The notes below the pieces were generated by a model. That model had not been told where the DNA came from. It did not search any database and saw only the letters and a list, made by a program, of their open reading frames with translations. A stretch of 64,000 nt of DNA from Gemmata palustris. Lineage in GTDB: Bacteria; Planctomycetota; Planctomycetia; Gemmatales; Gemmataceae. How positions within the stretch are numbered: the first letter of the stretch is position 1; each line of letters begins with the position of its first letter. A program made the position numbers and the translations under genes. The DNA lies in contig NZ_JAGKQQ010000001.1 of the NCBI RefSeq assembly GCF_017939745.1, positions 4,030,001-4,094,000 on the forward strand, written 5' to 3'. Below are positions 22,570-32,297 of this stretch, in pieces.

Positions 22570-23991
22570 ATGGTCAGTGACCGACAGAAGCTCTTCCTCG
22601 AAGGCCCGATCAGCCGCGCGCTGATCACGCTCGCCGTCCCAATCATCCTGGGCAACGTGCTCCAGACCGGGTACCAGTTGACGGACGCCTTCTGGGTGGG
22701 GCGGCTGGGCGCCAGCGCCGTGGCCGCCGTCTCGGTTAGCCTCCCGGTAACGTTTCTGGTGATCGCTCTCGGCTCCGGGCTGGCGATGGCGGGAGCAACC
22801 CTCACCGCGCAGTACACGGGTGCCGGTCGCCAAGACATGGTGAACCACGTCGCGGCTCAGACAATGATCATGGTGGCCCTCACCTCGATCGCCCTGGGCG
22901 GAATCGGCTACGCCCTGTCGCCCCGCCTGTTGGCCCTGATCGGCGTGGCGCCCGACGTCTACGAGCAGGCTCTCGGGTTCATGCGGGTGTCGTTCATCGG
23001 CATCGTCTTCGTCTTCATCTACGTAATGTTCCAGGCGCTCATGCGCGGCGTCGGCCAGACGCGGATCCCGCTGTACATCGTGACGGGAACGGTGGTGCTG
23101 AACTTCCTGCTCGATCCGCTGTTCATCTTCGGGTACGGGCCGTTTCCCGCCCTCGGCGTGAAGGGCGCGGCGCTCGCCACACTGGTCACACAGGCGCTGG
23201 CAGCAGCGGCCGGTATGACCATCTTCCTGCGGGGGCGACACGGCATCCAGTTGTCGTGGCGGGCGATGAAGCCCGACCCACAGTACATCAAGCGCGCCTT
23301 CTTCCTCGGGTTCCCGGGATCGGTCGAACTCTCGACCCGGGGGTTCGGGTTGATGGTCATGTCGTTCCTCGTCGCGAGCTTCGGCACGCAGACGATTGCG
23401 GCCTACGGGGTCGGGTCGAACGTGCTGCAGGTCATCACCATCCCGGCGATGGGCCTGTCGATGGCGGTCTCGACGCTGGTCGGCCAGAACGTGGGGGCTG
23501 GCAAGATCGAGCGGGCCGCGCGGGTGACGCGGGCCGGGACGGTGTCCGGCTTCGGCCTGTTGTCACTGGTCGGCGTCGGCGCCTACCTGTTCGCGCCCCA
23601 CATCGTTGCGTTCTTCATTCCGGGTGACCCGGCCGTGATCGCAGAAGGAGCGCGATTCATCCGCATCATGTCCCTGGCATGGGGCGGCATCGGCGTGCAA
23701 CTCTGCATCGTGTCCGCGTTCCGGGCGTCGGGGAACATGCTGAGCGCAATGGTGATCGCGCTCGTGGCGCAGTGGGTGATCCAGTTCCCGCTCGCCTACG
23801 TCCTGTCCAAGCACACCACGCTCCAGGGCGAGGGGCTCTGGTGGTCGTTCCCGGTGACCAACGTGGCCATCGCGGTCATCTCGGTGTGCTGGTTCGCCCG
23901 GGGCGGGTGGAAGGAGACGCGGCTGACGGAAGAGGACAAGCAGGTGGCCGCGACCGCTCAGGAGTCGATCATCGAAGAAGGCATCCGCTGA
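22570..23991 (+). CDS. MATE-family multidrug/Na+ antiporter
   Basis: Inner-membrane transporter of 473 aa with 12 predicted membrane segments in two homologous halves. MATE signatures include EGPISRALITLAVPIILGNVLQTGYQLTDAFWVGRLG at the start, GSGLAMAGATLTAQYTGAG, and the matching second-half MGLSMAVSTLVGQNVGAG. It exports cationic or organic compounds in exchange for Na+ or H+; the substrate is not readable. The start at ATG 22570 is chosen since the upstream open frame belongs to the RNase HI remnant. The short polar C-terminus (KQVAATAQESIIEEGIR) is cytosolic. It stands alone with the SMI1 gene downstream. Confidence 0.93.
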   Translation: MVSDRQKLFLEGPISRALITLAVPIILGNVLQTGYQLTDAFWVGRLGASAVAAVSVSLPVTFLVIALGSGLAMAGATLTAQYTGAGRQDMVNHVAAQTMIMVALTSIALGGIGYALSPRLLALIGVAPDVYEQALGFMRVSFIGIVFVFIYVMFQALMRGVGQTRIPLYIVTGTVVLNFLLDPLFIFGYGPFPALGVKGAALATLVTQALAAAAGMTIFLRGRHGIQLSWRAMKPDPQYIKRAFFLGFPGSVELSTRGFGLMVMSFLVASFGTQTIAAYGVGSNVLQVITIPAMGLSMAVSTLVGQNVGAGKIERAARVTRAGTVSGFGLLSLVGVGAYLFAPHIVAFFIPGDPAVIAEGARFIRIMSLAWGGIGVQLCIVSAFRASGNMLSAMVIALVAQWVIQFPLAYVLSKHTTLQGEGLWWSFPVTNVAIAVISVCWFARGGWKETRLTEEDKQVAATAQESIIEEGIR

Positions 23992-24036
23992 ATGAACTGC
24001 CCCAACGTTGAAGCCGCTGCGAAAAGGAGTGATGAC

Positions 24037-24456
24037 ATGATGGAAAAGGGCATTGCCGGGATCGAATCCGCCGTGGGCGTGGAACTGCCGGAACATTACC
24101 GACGGTTCCTGCTGGAACACGCGCAGACGCTCAAGGCCGCCAAGAAGAAGCTGCCCATGCGGGCGCTCCTGTATTTTGAGCCGAAGCAGATCACGGAGAT
24201 CAACAGGAGGCTGCACGACAACCCGCGGATGATCGAGATCAACGAGGACTCGGAGCCGTGGCCGCTGAACTACTTCGTGGTCGGCACGAACGGTGGCGGT
24301 GATTTCTGGATGGTGGATCTGAACGACCCGAGGGAAGCGATCTGGAAGTACGACAGCGAGTCCGGAGGGGTGATCGTACCGTCGGAGTACGCATCGTGGG
24401 CCGAGTACATGGCCGCCGTCGAACGCGATTTGCAGAACCCGCAGAAGTGGCAGTGA
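24037..24456 (+). CDS. SMI1/KNR4-family protein
   Basis: Protein of 139 aa with the SMI1/KNR4 (SUKH) fold: IESAVGVELPEHYRRFLLEHAQ at the start, the central NYFVVGTNGGGDFWMVDLND (the usual 'ig.ng.Gd...lD' block), IVPSEYASWAEYMAAVERDL at the end. SUKH proteins often act as immunity proteins against contact-dependent toxins, but also as single housekeeping genes in planctomycetes. AAGGAG precedes ATG 24037. No toxin gene is adjacent. Confidence 0.85.
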   Translation: MMEKGIAGIESAVGVELPEHYRRFLLEHAQTLKAAKKKLPMRALLYFEPKQITEINRRLHDNPRMIEINEDSEPWPLNYFVVGTNGGGDFWMVDLNDPREAIWKYDSESGGVIVPSEYASWAEYMAAVERDLQNPQKWQ

Positions 24457-24628
24457 GGGTTCGGGTAATCCCTCCGGGCCGGGCTCCTCCGGGCTTCGCT
24501 CCGCTCGGTGCCTCGCACGTCCCCTGCGCATCCCTATGGCGTTCCCCGAATCCGGCGCTTGCTGACCGGTGGCGCGGCGCCTACATTGCGCCCGGCCCCG
24601 GACGATTGCCCTGAACTCGCAGCGGCTT

Positions 24629-26581
24629 ATGGACCTCTCCTCCGGCTCCGACAACAAACCCTCCCGCGGGCGGTTCCGCCGCTGGCTCCTCGACGGTGCC
24701 GATACTCGCGGCGTCGCCGGTCCGCACGCGCGCGGGCCGGAGGGCGGTACCCACTCGTGGTACCGAGTCATGTGCCTCACCGGGGTCGATTACTTCTCGA
24801 CCCTCGGGTACCAGCCCGGCATCGCGGCCCTCGCCGCCGGCCTGCTTTCCCCCGTCGCGACCCTGGTCCTCGTCGCCCTGACCTTGTTCGGGGCGCTGCC
24901 GGTCTACTGGTACGTGTCGCGGAAGAGCCCGCACGGCGAGGGGTCCATCGCCATGATGGAACGCCTGCTCCCGTGGTGGCAGGGGAAGCTCCTCGTCCTG
25001 GCCCTGCTCGGGTTCGTGGCCACCGACTTCACCATCACCATCACGCTCTCGGCGGCCGACGCGACCGCCCACTTGATCGAGAACCCGTTCTGCCCGGACG
25101 CCCTCAACGGGCAACAGGTGGCCGTCACCAGCGCTCTGGTTGGCGCCCTCGGGGTCGTGTTCCTGCGCGGGTTCAAGGAGGCCATCGGGGTCGCCGTCAT
25201 CCTGGTCGCGGCGTACCTCGCCCTGAACGGTGTCGTCGTCGGCTACGCCCTCTCTAAGGTGGTAGCGCACCCGCATCTCGTCGCCGAGTGGCAGAAGAAC
25301 CTGTGGGCCGCGCACGGGAGCCCGTGGGCCATGGCCGCGGTCGCGCTGCTCGTGTTCCCCAAACTCGCGCTCGGCCTGTCCGGGTTCGAGACCGGGGTCG
25401 CAGTCATGCCACTCGTCCGGTGCGGGACCACCGACACCGAACAGAAGCCCGAAGGTCGGATCCGGAACACCCGCAAGATCCTGGCGACCGCCGCCGTTAC
25501 GATGAGCCTGTTCCTTGTAGCCAGCAGCCTCGCTACTACGCTCCTGATCCCGGCCGACGAGTTCAAACCCGGCGGCCGGGCGAACGGGCGGGCGCTCGCG
25601 TACCTGGCGCACGGGTTACTCGGCGAGTGGTTCGGAACGGCTTACGATGTGGTGACCATTCTGATCCTCTGGTTCGCCGGGGCCAGCGCCATGGCCGGGC
25701 TCATCAACATCGTACCCCGGTACCTGCCGCGGTACGGCATGGCGCCGGAGTGGACCCGTGCGGCCCGCCCCCTCGTCCTCCTCTTCACCGCGGTTTCGGT
25801 CGCGATCACGCTCATCTTTCACGCGGACGTGGATTCCCAAGCGGGGGCGTATGCGACCGGCGTCCTGGTCCTCATGACGTCGGGCGCGACCGCGGCGGCG
25901 ATTTCCAGCCGCCGGGACGGCTCGCGGGCCGCGGCCACGGGGTTCGCGGCGGTGGCACTCGTGTTCCTGTACACGCTCGGGGCCAACATCGTCGAGCGCC
26001 CGGACGGGGTGAAGATCGCGTGCCTCTTCATCGCCGGGATCGTGGCCGTGTCGCTCGCGTCCCGGGTGTGGCGCACCCTCGAACTGCGGGTCGCGGGCGT
26101 CGAACTGGACGACACCGCGCGCCGATTCCTCGCCGAACTCGGGGGCCGCCCGCTGCACCTGCTGGCCCACGACCCGACGCTCCCCCTCCCGGCCGACTAC
26201 GCGGCCGACGAGGCGGACCAGCGCGGCGACTTCAACCTGCTCCCGAGCGAACCCGTCCTGTTTCTCGAGGTGCGCGTCCGGGACGCCTCCGACTTCACCG
26301 ACGTGCTCCGTGTGTGCGGGATCGAGGTCGGGTGCCACCGCGTCCTCCGCGCCGAGGCGACGGCGACCCCGAACGGAATCGCGGCCCTTCTCCTGCACCT
26401 CCGGGACGTGACCGGGAAGCGGCCGAGCGTGTACTTCAACTGGGGCGAAGGGAACCCGGTCTTGCACCTCATCCGGTACCTGTTCTCCGGGCACGGGGAC
26501 GTGCCGCCCCTGACCCGCGAGATCCTCCGCCGAGCCGAGCCGGATGTGAGCCGTCGGCCGGCCGTGTATGTCGGGGTGTGA
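24629..26581 (+). CDS. APC-superfamily amino-acid/potassium permease
   Basis: Protein of 650 aa with about 12 membrane segments in the first ~480 residues and a C-terminal cytosolic domain (~170 aa). The start region [29 protein letters not shown] is the conserved first helix of APC/KUP-like transporters ('[15 protein letters not shown]'). The later conserved glycine-rich helix is [21 protein letters not shown]. The C-terminal domain ([37 protein letters not shown]) is characteristic of this bacterial subgroup. The substrate is unknown. The start MDLSSGSDN at 24629 is preferred to a longer in-frame extension. Confidence 0.88.
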   Translation: MDLSSGSDNKPSRGRFRRWLLDGADTRGVAGPHARGPEGGTHSWYRVMCLTGVDYFSTLGYQPGIAALAAGLLSPVATLVLVALTLFGALPVYWYVSRKSPHGEGSIAMMERLLPWWQGKLLVLALLGFVATDFTITITLSAADATAHLIENPFCPDALNGQQVAVTSALVGALGVVFLRGFKEAIGVAVILVAAYLALNGVVVGYALSKVVAHPHLVAEWQKNLWAAHGSPWAMAAVALLVFPKLALGLSGFETGVAVMPLVRCGTTDTEQKPEGRIRNTRKILATAAVTMSLFLVASSLATTLLIPADEFKPGGRANGRALAYLAHGLLGEWFGTAYDVVTILILWFAGASAMAGLINIVPRYLPRYGMAPEWTRAARPLVLLFTAVSVAITLIFHADVDSQAGAYATGVLVLMTSGATAAAISSRRDGSRAAATGFAAVALVFLYTLGANIVERPDGVKIACLFIAGIVAVSLASRVWRTLELRVAGVELDDTARRFLAELGGRPLHLLAHDPTLPLPADYAADEADQRGDFNLLPSEPVLFLEVRVRDASDFTDVLRVCGIEVGCHRVLRAEATATPNGIAALLLHLRDVTGKRPSVYFNWGEGNPVLHLIRYLFSGHGDVPPLTREILRRAEPDVSRRPAVYVGV

Positions 26582-26926
26582 ATCGGTCAGAAGCACGTTT
26601 CCCCGCCCATCGGGGTCCGCGGGACGGGCCGTTGCGCTCCCGCATGATGACGTGCCGGGCTGTTCCGCTAAGGAGGCCCAACCGTCCTGACCCGTGGCAT
26701 CCGTGCCGTTCGGAATCTACTGCCCGATGTCGGGGGAGGCCCACTCGACGTGGCGCGTCTGGCCGGGGCCGGTGTTCCACGCGAACCACACCAAGAAGCG
26801 GGTCACGAACGGGTAGCTCGCGGCCGAAGTCACGAGCGACCGCGAGGTGGTCAGCCCCCTCACCATCTCCTCCGCCCCCTGGGAACGCCGCCCGACCCGT
26901 TCGACGATAGTAACCGCTCGCATGCA
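26582..26926. other. gap without confident gene
   Basis: About 345 bases between convergent genes. A minus-strand frame (26717-26923, VTRFLVWFAWNTGPGQTRHVEWASPDIGQ) looks protein-like but is not recognised and has no start context; it may be another remnant. Confidence 0.35.
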
Positions 26927-28312
26927 CTATCGACTGAAGATGGACTTCCCGATCGCCAAGACCCGGCCGATTCCGAGCTGGTCCGTCGCGATCGCCTCGC
27001 CCAGGTTAATACCCAGGTTAATCTGTGTTCTCCGGATCGACCCCAGGATGCCGACGAGCGCGTCCAAGTTCGAGGACCTTGTGCCGAGTAGTGCGTCCCC
27101 GTCGAACGCCGTCTGAAGGATCGCGCCGCGGTCGTGCGCGATGCCCAACACCGTCATGATCTCGGACGCGAGGAGAGCGTACCCGACGGCACTGGCGTGC
27201 ATTCCGTCGGCGCTTTGGAACCCGCCGGCCACGATTTCACGTCTGAAGAGTGTTCGATCGAGGTACTGATTGTCGAGCGTGGGGCGTTCGGGAACCAAAA
27301 CCCGGCGGATCGCGTCGCCACTGTTCTTGAAGTCGAACCTGTCGAAGATCTCGAACGTGTTGATAAACCGAATTCGTCCCGCCGTGCCCCGGGCTTCGGC
27401 GGCGGCGCGGACGAGTTCCTGAATCTTGGCGTTCGCGTCACGGATGCTCTGATCGATCGCAGCCAAATCCGTTCCACTGAGCGTGTTCGGCTGGATCGAG
27501 AACACGGGCTCGTAGCCGAGCGCGTAGCCGTTTTCCCGCTCGGGGCCTTTGGGGCGCAGGTTGGCAACCGCTCCCAGTTTCGGCAGCAGGCAGACCAGTA
27601 CCTGCTCCACCCCGGCGGGGAGTTCGGCGAGTTGCTTCGCGAGTTCCGCCCATTGGTCGAAGTAGCTACCCTCACCGTCATTTCCGCCGGTGACCGAGGT
27701 GACCACCGCGTCCGACCCGACCTCGTACAGCCCGTGATTGTGCCCGATTTGCACGACCAGCCGCTTCGGAACCCGTGCGCGGACCCAATCGAGTTGGGTG
27801 AAATTGGCGAACTGGGGATCTTGGCCGGGATTCAACGTGAACCGCGTGTTGATCGCAACGTGCAGTTCTGCGGCTCCGCTGTTGGACAATTGCTCCAGGA
27901 GCGTGCCGTTGGCCGTCCGGGCGCTGATAGTTGCTTGTGCCGTAGCCGCGGTGGCCTTATAGAGCTCGAACACCCGGTACCCTGCAACGGCCACGTTATC
28001 GAAGCACTCGTGCTGGGACGTCTTGTCGTTTCGGACCCAATCGGCGAGGTTTTGCCTGAGGCGGCCAATGAACCCGGGCATCGAATGGCGGGCGACGAGT
28101 GCCACAAGGTCCAGTTGCCGCAAGATGTCGTCTTCGAGGTCGAAGAGCACCGGCCTTGGGAAATCCGGCGTGTCGAACTGCCAGCCTTGAACCGCGGCTA
28201 CCCGCGCGGGCCAGCTCTTGGAGCAGAAATCCGCGGTCACGCTGAGCGACCGGCAGCCCTGCGGGAGCGAGTCGCCGATGACCATTAATTCGGGGTTCGG
28301 GCGAGGGGGCAT
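26927..28312 (-). CDS. SGNH/GDSL-type hydrolase
   Basis: Protein of 461 aa. Block I is VIGDSLPQGCRS (nucleophile Ser), block III is QIGHNHGLYEVG (oxyanion Asn), and the catalytic Asp-x-x-His is SADGMHASAVGYALLAS near residue ~375. Insertions between blocks make it longer than typical lipases of the family. No signal peptide is visible, so it is probably cytosolic. The substrate is unknown; family members are esterases, acetylhydrolases and thioesterases. The C-terminal 60 residues have a leucine/isoleucine-rich helical tail. Confidence 0.82.
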   Translation of the reverse strand: MPPRPNPELMVIGDSLPQGCRSLSVTADFCSKSWPARVAAVQGWQFDTPDFPRPVLFDLEDDILRQLDLVALVARHSMPGFIGRLRQNLADWVRNDKTSQHECFDNVAVAGYRVFELYKATAATAQATISARTANGTLLEQLSNSGAAELHVAINTRFTLNPGQDPQFANFTQLDWVRARVPKRLVVQIGHNHGLYEVGSDAVVTSVTGGNDGEGSYFDQWAELAKQLAELPAGVEQVLVCLLPKLGAVANLRPKGPERENGYALGYEPVFSIQPNTLSGTDLAAIDQSIRDANAKIQELVRAAAEARGTAGRIRFINTFEIFDRFDFKNSGDAIRRVLVPERPTLDNQYLDRTLFRREIVAGGFQSADGMHASAVGYALLASEIMTVLGIAHDRGAILQTAFDGDALLGTRSSNLDALVGILGSIRRTQINLGINLGEAIATDQLGIGRVLAIGKSIFSR

Positions 28313-28359
28313 AGGGGTGCCTCGACTTCGGGGGGAGAAATTGGTCAGATGGTCACATG

Positions 28360-28779
28360 CTATCCGCTACTAACGAAAAGAGCGAGCCTCATCGGGCGCT
28401 CATCATGAGGCACCTGGAACGCGAGTTGGAGCCCCTCCGGCACCGGAGCTACGAGTCCAAGGCACACGGGCATGGTCGGCGGGATGAGCGATCCTAGTTC
28501 GTCGCCCAGGTGCCATCCGACTTCGCGGCCAAGGGGGAGTTCCCACCGGCGGCCAAGCCGACCCGGTAAAACGAAGAAGTCCCTCCCCGGGCGCAACCAT
28601 GTGCCCGGATACATGCCGCGGAAGGCGCACCAGTGGCTCGGGGAGAACTGGATGCGGCTTGCCCCCTGACGCTCGACCGGCACGCCCCCACCTGGTGGAC
28701 GATCGGGCCGGAACCGGAGCAGGTCACTGAAGACGTGAAGTAGACGCGGTCCGGGCACGAGATCCGAGCCCACATGCAC
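28360..28779 (-). CDS. hypothetical protein, tentative
   Basis: Frame of up to 139 aa whose second half (HWCAFRGMYPGTWLRPGRDFFVLPGRLGRRWELPLGREVGWHLGDELG) is protein-like with many aromatic residues, and ends RPMRLALFVSSG. No family is recognised and the start is unclear. The antisense frame is less protein-like. Confidence 0.35.
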   Translation of the reverse strand: MHVGSDLVPGPRLLHVFSDLLRFRPDRPPGGGVPVERQGASRIQFSPSHWCAFRGMYPGTWLRPGRDFFVLPGRLGRRWELPLGREVGWHLGDELGSLIPPTMPVCLGLVAPVPEGLQLAFQVPHDERPMRLALFVSSG

Positions 28780-28947
28780 CTACCGGCCGGACCACATGCG
28801 GGTGATCTCAAGTGGTACGCGGTGCAGTTCGAGTTCAACCGCGGTTTTTTGCAGTGGGCGAGAGCGTACTCGTACCACGTGACTGAACGACTCCGCGGCC
28901 CGCTCCTGGCCGAACAGCCGCTCGCCGCGGTGCGGTTGTTTCACTGA
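28774..28947 (+). CDS. 57-aa hypothetical protein, tentative
   Basis: ATG at 28774 to TGA at 28945-28947: DLKWYAVQFEFNRGFLQWARAYSYHVTERL... Aromatic-rich and short. It could be the C-terminal end of a decayed gene. No ribosome site is obvious. Confidence 0.25.
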   Translation: MHLPAGPHAGDLKWYAVQFEFNRGFLQWARAYSYHVTERLRGPLLAEQPLAAVRLFH

Positions 28948-29284
28948 TCGCGGCCCGGCGGATGGGCCACTGTCCTAACACCTGACGCCTTCCCGTGTGG
29001 AGCCGGCCCCACGGGATGCGGTCAAAGTTGACCAGCACTACCAACACACCCGCGGCGTAGCGCCGCATCTCACACTGTCCGGTTCCGCCGGGCCGCGGGT
29101 TGAGGATACGGAACCAAACCGAAAGAGGACATCGAACGTGAAGGTAAACTGGCCCCGTGGTTCGGCTCCAACCGCACACTCGCTCGCCACGTCGGTGAGC
29201 AGCTCGAGGGGTGCGGATGGGTCGGCGTCCCGTTCGCTGGCGGGATGTCCGAGTTGCTCCACATTACGGTTCGCACCGTCCTGG
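28948..29284. other. gap without gene
   Basis: About 340 bases with no coding sequence or structure that I can support. Confidence 0.4.
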
Positions 29285-30091
29285 TTACGCTCCCGGTGCC
29301 CCGGCGCCGCATTGTGGGCAGCCCCCTTCGGCCGGGGCCGCGCATCGGTTGTGGACGGGCCACCCGCACCCGCGGCATGACCGACTGTCAAGCTCGTCCG
29401 GGATGCGCCCCCCGCAGCGGACGCAGCTCGCCCCAACGAGCTGCGTCCGCTGCGGAGGGCGGCCGAGCCGGGCCAACCCGGTCGGGGGAATCGGGATTTT
29501 TAGCCGCGAGAACTCCTCGGGCGTTAGGACCGAATCGGCGGCAAGCCGGCGGCGATCTGAGGCATACATCTCCGCGTTGGGATCATACGCGGCCTGCAGC
29601 CGCCGCCGCGTTAGGAAAAGCCCCAGGGCGACGGCCAGGGGCACAACGGGCGCCCCGAACACGACCGCCGCTAAGGTCGTGTTCAGACCGGATTTATCAG
29701 CGGGAACGATAATCGCCACGGTGATTACCAAACTGATCGCAAGGCCCACCACCCCCAAGCCGAGGACAAACTGCGCGACGGATCGCATGAACCGGTACCC
29801 GCGCGCCCGCAGCACGGGCACCATGTAGTCCTGGTACTTGGAGCAGTGCGGGCACGGGACCGAGAGAACGGCGTGCTTCAGCGCGTGGTCTAGTCTGGAT
29901 CGGGCGTTTTCTTCCGCACGGCGAGGGCTGCCGTAGGAGTCAAGGAAGTACGGGTTGATAGCTACGCCTTTGGCGGTGATCCGCAGTGGATAGTGGAATC
30001 GGCCGCCGCAGTACTGGCACTTCTCCTCCCGCCAGGTCTGCCCCTGAACTTCAACGGTTACGGTCTCGCCAAAGTAGACGGGCATGTGCAT
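29285..30091 (-). CDS. membrane protein with zinc-binding termini
   Basis: Protein of 268 aa. An N-terminal domain (~85 aa) contains C-x2-C (CQYCGGRFHYPLRITAKG) and CPHC (SVPCPHCSKYQD), probably a zinc ribbon. Two membrane segments follow (FMRSVAQFVLGLGVVGLAIS and AAVVFGAPVVPLAVALGLFL). The C-terminus has a RING/FYVE-like cysteine-histidine cluster (CVRCGG ... CRGCGWPVHNRCA ... CPQCGA). Ligand positions alternate as in cross-brace zinc folds. Function is unknown; planctomycetes encode many such proteins. A 19-bp perfect hairpin is embedded in the coding sequence just before the last zinc cluster. Confidence 0.75.
   Translation of the reverse strand: MHMPVYFGETVTVEVQGQTWREEKCQYCGGRFHYPLRITAKGVAINPYFLDSYGSPRRAEENARSRLDHALKHAVLSVPCPHCSKYQDYMVPVLRARGYRFMRSVAQFVLGLGVVGLAISLVITVAIIVPADKSGLNTTLAAVVFGAPVVPLAVALGLFLTRRRLQAAYDPNAEMYASDRRRLAADSVLTPEEFSRLKIPIPPTGLARLGRPPQRTQLVGASCVRCGGRIPDELDSRSCRGCGWPVHNRCAAPAEGGCPQCGAGAPGA
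29412..29455. repeat. 19-bp perfect inverted repeat inside a coding sequence
   Basis: CCGCAGCGGACGCAGCTCG (29412-29430), loop CCCCAA, and its exact complement (29437-29455). It lies within the zinc/membrane protein gene, encoding PPQRTQLVGASCVRCG. Strong hairpins of this kind are rare within genes and may mark an inserted palindromic element. Confidence 0.8.
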
Positions 30092-30399
30092 CGGCTCCAG
30101 GAGTTGGTCGAGCCCGCAACAGCCACCGGCCGGGATGGTCGTGCTTGAACCACTTGCACAAGCCCACGTCTCACGCCGAACCAGCAGTGTTTAGCTCGAC
30201 CGCGGTATCATCACAGAACGCTGTGGCCCATGCAATTCAACACCCACCACTTTTCCGGTCATACCGACCTGCGGACGCTAAACCATGAGTAAAATCTCCA
30301 GAGTATCATTGCAATCGCCAGAGCAATAGCCGCCCGCTCGCCCCAAGAGCACCTTGGCTCATTCAATCGCCCCCAACTGGCTGTAGATCGCACGTCGTG

Positions 30400-30706
30400 C
30401 GGACAGCCAACCGTTACCGAACACCTGGAAACGTTCGATTGTGAAACCGGGACCGCCATCCGTGCCCACATCCCTTCCTCGACCGACTCTTCTCACGTCC
30501 ATCCGGTCGGGCAGCACGCGGTCCGAGCGGTCACGGTTGCCCCAGCGCACGACCTGCAGCCGGCCGTGCAGCCACACCGGGAGTACACACGGGCGCGCTT
30601 GGAAGTAGAACCGCACCTCCTTCTCGCCGCGCTCGTACACGCGGTTGTGAAGGCTGTGCTGGTCGATGAGCGTAAGCGGCAGTTCAGAGATCGGGGGTGC
30701 GAGAGC
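30400..30706 (-). pseudogene. frameshifted paralogue of the gene at 33090-33557
   Basis: On the minus strand SELPLTLIDQHSLHNRVYERGEKEVRFYFQARPCVLPVWLHGRLQVVRWGNRDRSDRVLP parallels SELPLALMEEHELDRRVHDRGAEKEVRFYWAATPTLLPVLWNGRFQIVKWGNRDRAERKLP of the intact gene. After this the frame shifts: LPTGWT, stop, EESVEEGMWARM matches LPPTGWTWGESIAEGKWSAL in another frame. The rest decays. It is a broken second copy. Confidence 0.7.
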
Positions 30707-30920
30707 GGTACCACACGGCGGCAGACCCTATATCAACAGCACACCATCCTGACGAACCCTCCGCTAAATATGCACACGCGGATATCAAACGGGTCAACTG
30801 GGCGACATGTTCCGGTGTGTTCCGAGTTCACCGAAGTGTCAAGTGGACGACTTGCGGGCGCCGAGGCTTGCACCGGGCGCCGGATCGGTCATGCTGAGAG
30901 CGGCTCCAAGGGGGTGGCCC

Positions 30921-31652
30921 ATGACCAAAGCGGAATGGCTGGTCTGCGAAGACCCGCGACTAATGCAGACCGTCCTAACGTTCAGACCGGCCAGCCCCCG
31001 GAAGTTGCGGCTGTTCGCGGTATCAATTTACAGGCATGTGATGCCCACGTCCCCCAATCCACCGGCGGTTATCGAGGCACGTTTACACGTCGCCGAGCGG
31101 TACGCCGATGGACTCGCGAGTGAGGCCGAACTCGAGCAGGGGCGTGCGGCTCAGGAATTGACGCCGGGGAACAGATTAGACGGCTTGGGAACGGAACCCG
31201 TGGCGACCGATCCGTGGGACGCGGTCGCGGGAACGCTGACCGTGTGTACGATAATGGGGGCTATTGACTCCTTCGGCGCGAGCCACTTTTTGAGCACTCG
31301 GCGGGCAGGATTTTTCGGCCGCATCAGGGGCATGTTCAGTCGTACCCCGGAACCGACGCCGACCGAATGGCTCAAGCACCAATTGCATGAGGCCCGACAA
31401 TGTGATCTGTTCCGCGAGATCTTCGGTAATCTGTTTCACTCGATCACCTTTTCTCCATCGTGGCGTACCTCTACTGCCGTTGCGCTCGCGTTGCAGATGT
31501 ACGAGTCGCGCGACTTCGGTGCGATGCCGATTCTGGCCGACGCACTCCAGCACGCCGGGTGCGACAGCGCCGACGTGCTCGATCACTGCCGCGGTCCGGG
31601 GCCGCACGTCCGCGGGTGCTGGGTTGTGGACTTGGTGCTCGGCAAGGAGTAG
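30921..31652 (+). CDS. TIGR02996-domain protein, third copy
   Basis: Protein of 243 aa of the same planctomycete family as the genes at 9.3 and 10.1 kb. It starts MTKAEWLVCEDPRLMQTVLTFRPASPRKLRLFAVSIYR and ends FGNLFHSITFSPSWRTSTAVALALQMYESRDFGAMPILADALQHAGCDSADVLDHCRGPGPHVRGCWVVDLVLGKE. The middle differs (ADGLASEAELEQGRAAQ ... FFGRIRGMFSRTPEPTPTEW). It lacks the 23-bp palindrome seen near the other copies. Function is unknown. The ATG at 30921 matches the family start. Confidence 0.85.
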   Translation: MTKAEWLVCEDPRLMQTVLTFRPASPRKLRLFAVSIYRHVMPTSPNPPAVIEARLHVAERYADGLASEAELEQGRAAQELTPGNRLDGLGTEPVATDPWDAVAGTLTVCTIMGAIDSFGASHFLSTRRAGFFGRIRGMFSRTPEPTPTEWLKHQLHEARQCDLFREIFGNLFHSITFSPSWRTSTAVALALQMYESRDFGAMPILADALQHAGCDSADVLDHCRGPGPHVRGCWVVDLVLGKE

Positions 31653-32297
31653 GAAAAACCAGATCTCCTCCGCCGGCTCCTGCTTATTTGGCCCCGCGCG
31701 TTTCACTGAACTCGTGGGCACAGGTATAATTCCGCACCTTCCCAGCCGCCCGGTGACAGGGGCGATAGGCTTTGAGTTCCACTTCACCGCTGTCGTGGGA
31801 TCAAACGTGCGTGCCCGGCGCTAGTTACCGCCATAACCACGTCCGTCGGGCGCCAACACCTCGGAGTGGCCCGACCTCTGCCCGACGGCCGGGCACAAGT
31901 GGCAACCCAGCCGACTTCACTTTGCCAACCACCACGTGTGCCGACCTCCGACGCGCAACAAATCCGAGGCACTGTGAGACCCGCGGGTCGAACCAACTTT
32001 TACATCATCTACGTTCCCCAAAGCTCGCCGAAAAGAAATCCCAAAATTCTCGGACTGGCGCCGCACCGGCGTCGCTGTATAGGTAGGCGCATCCCGTTTC
32101 GTTGGCGCCCTTAAACAGGACGAGTGGGACTGGAGATAGTCCAGTAAACCTTCTTGATGCGGACACTAACGGTCGTGAACTGTCGGTCGATGCCTGGGGA
32201 CGGCGCAATTTAATTCATTTTTACCTTCACAGTCAATTGTCTGACATAATAATTCGTATGTGTATTTTTATGTCGTTTCTAAATAAGGGAGTCGGTC
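31653..32297. other. gap without gene; AT-rich promoter region at right end
   Basis: About 645 bases. Open frames here are not protein-like. The last ~90 bases (from about 32205) are AT-rich with -10-like sequences and GGGAG before the ATG at 32298, so the promoter of the lipoprotein gene probably lies here. Confidence 0.5.

Noticed and set aside
24569..26910. Long alternative-frame ORFs over the permease gene
   Set aside because: They are rich in Arg/Pro/Gly as expected for shadows of a GC-rich gene, and the permease frame has clear membrane segments.
32042..32090. Possible CRISPR-like or MITE repeat near 32.05 kb
   Set aside because: No second copy or inverted partner was found in the window.
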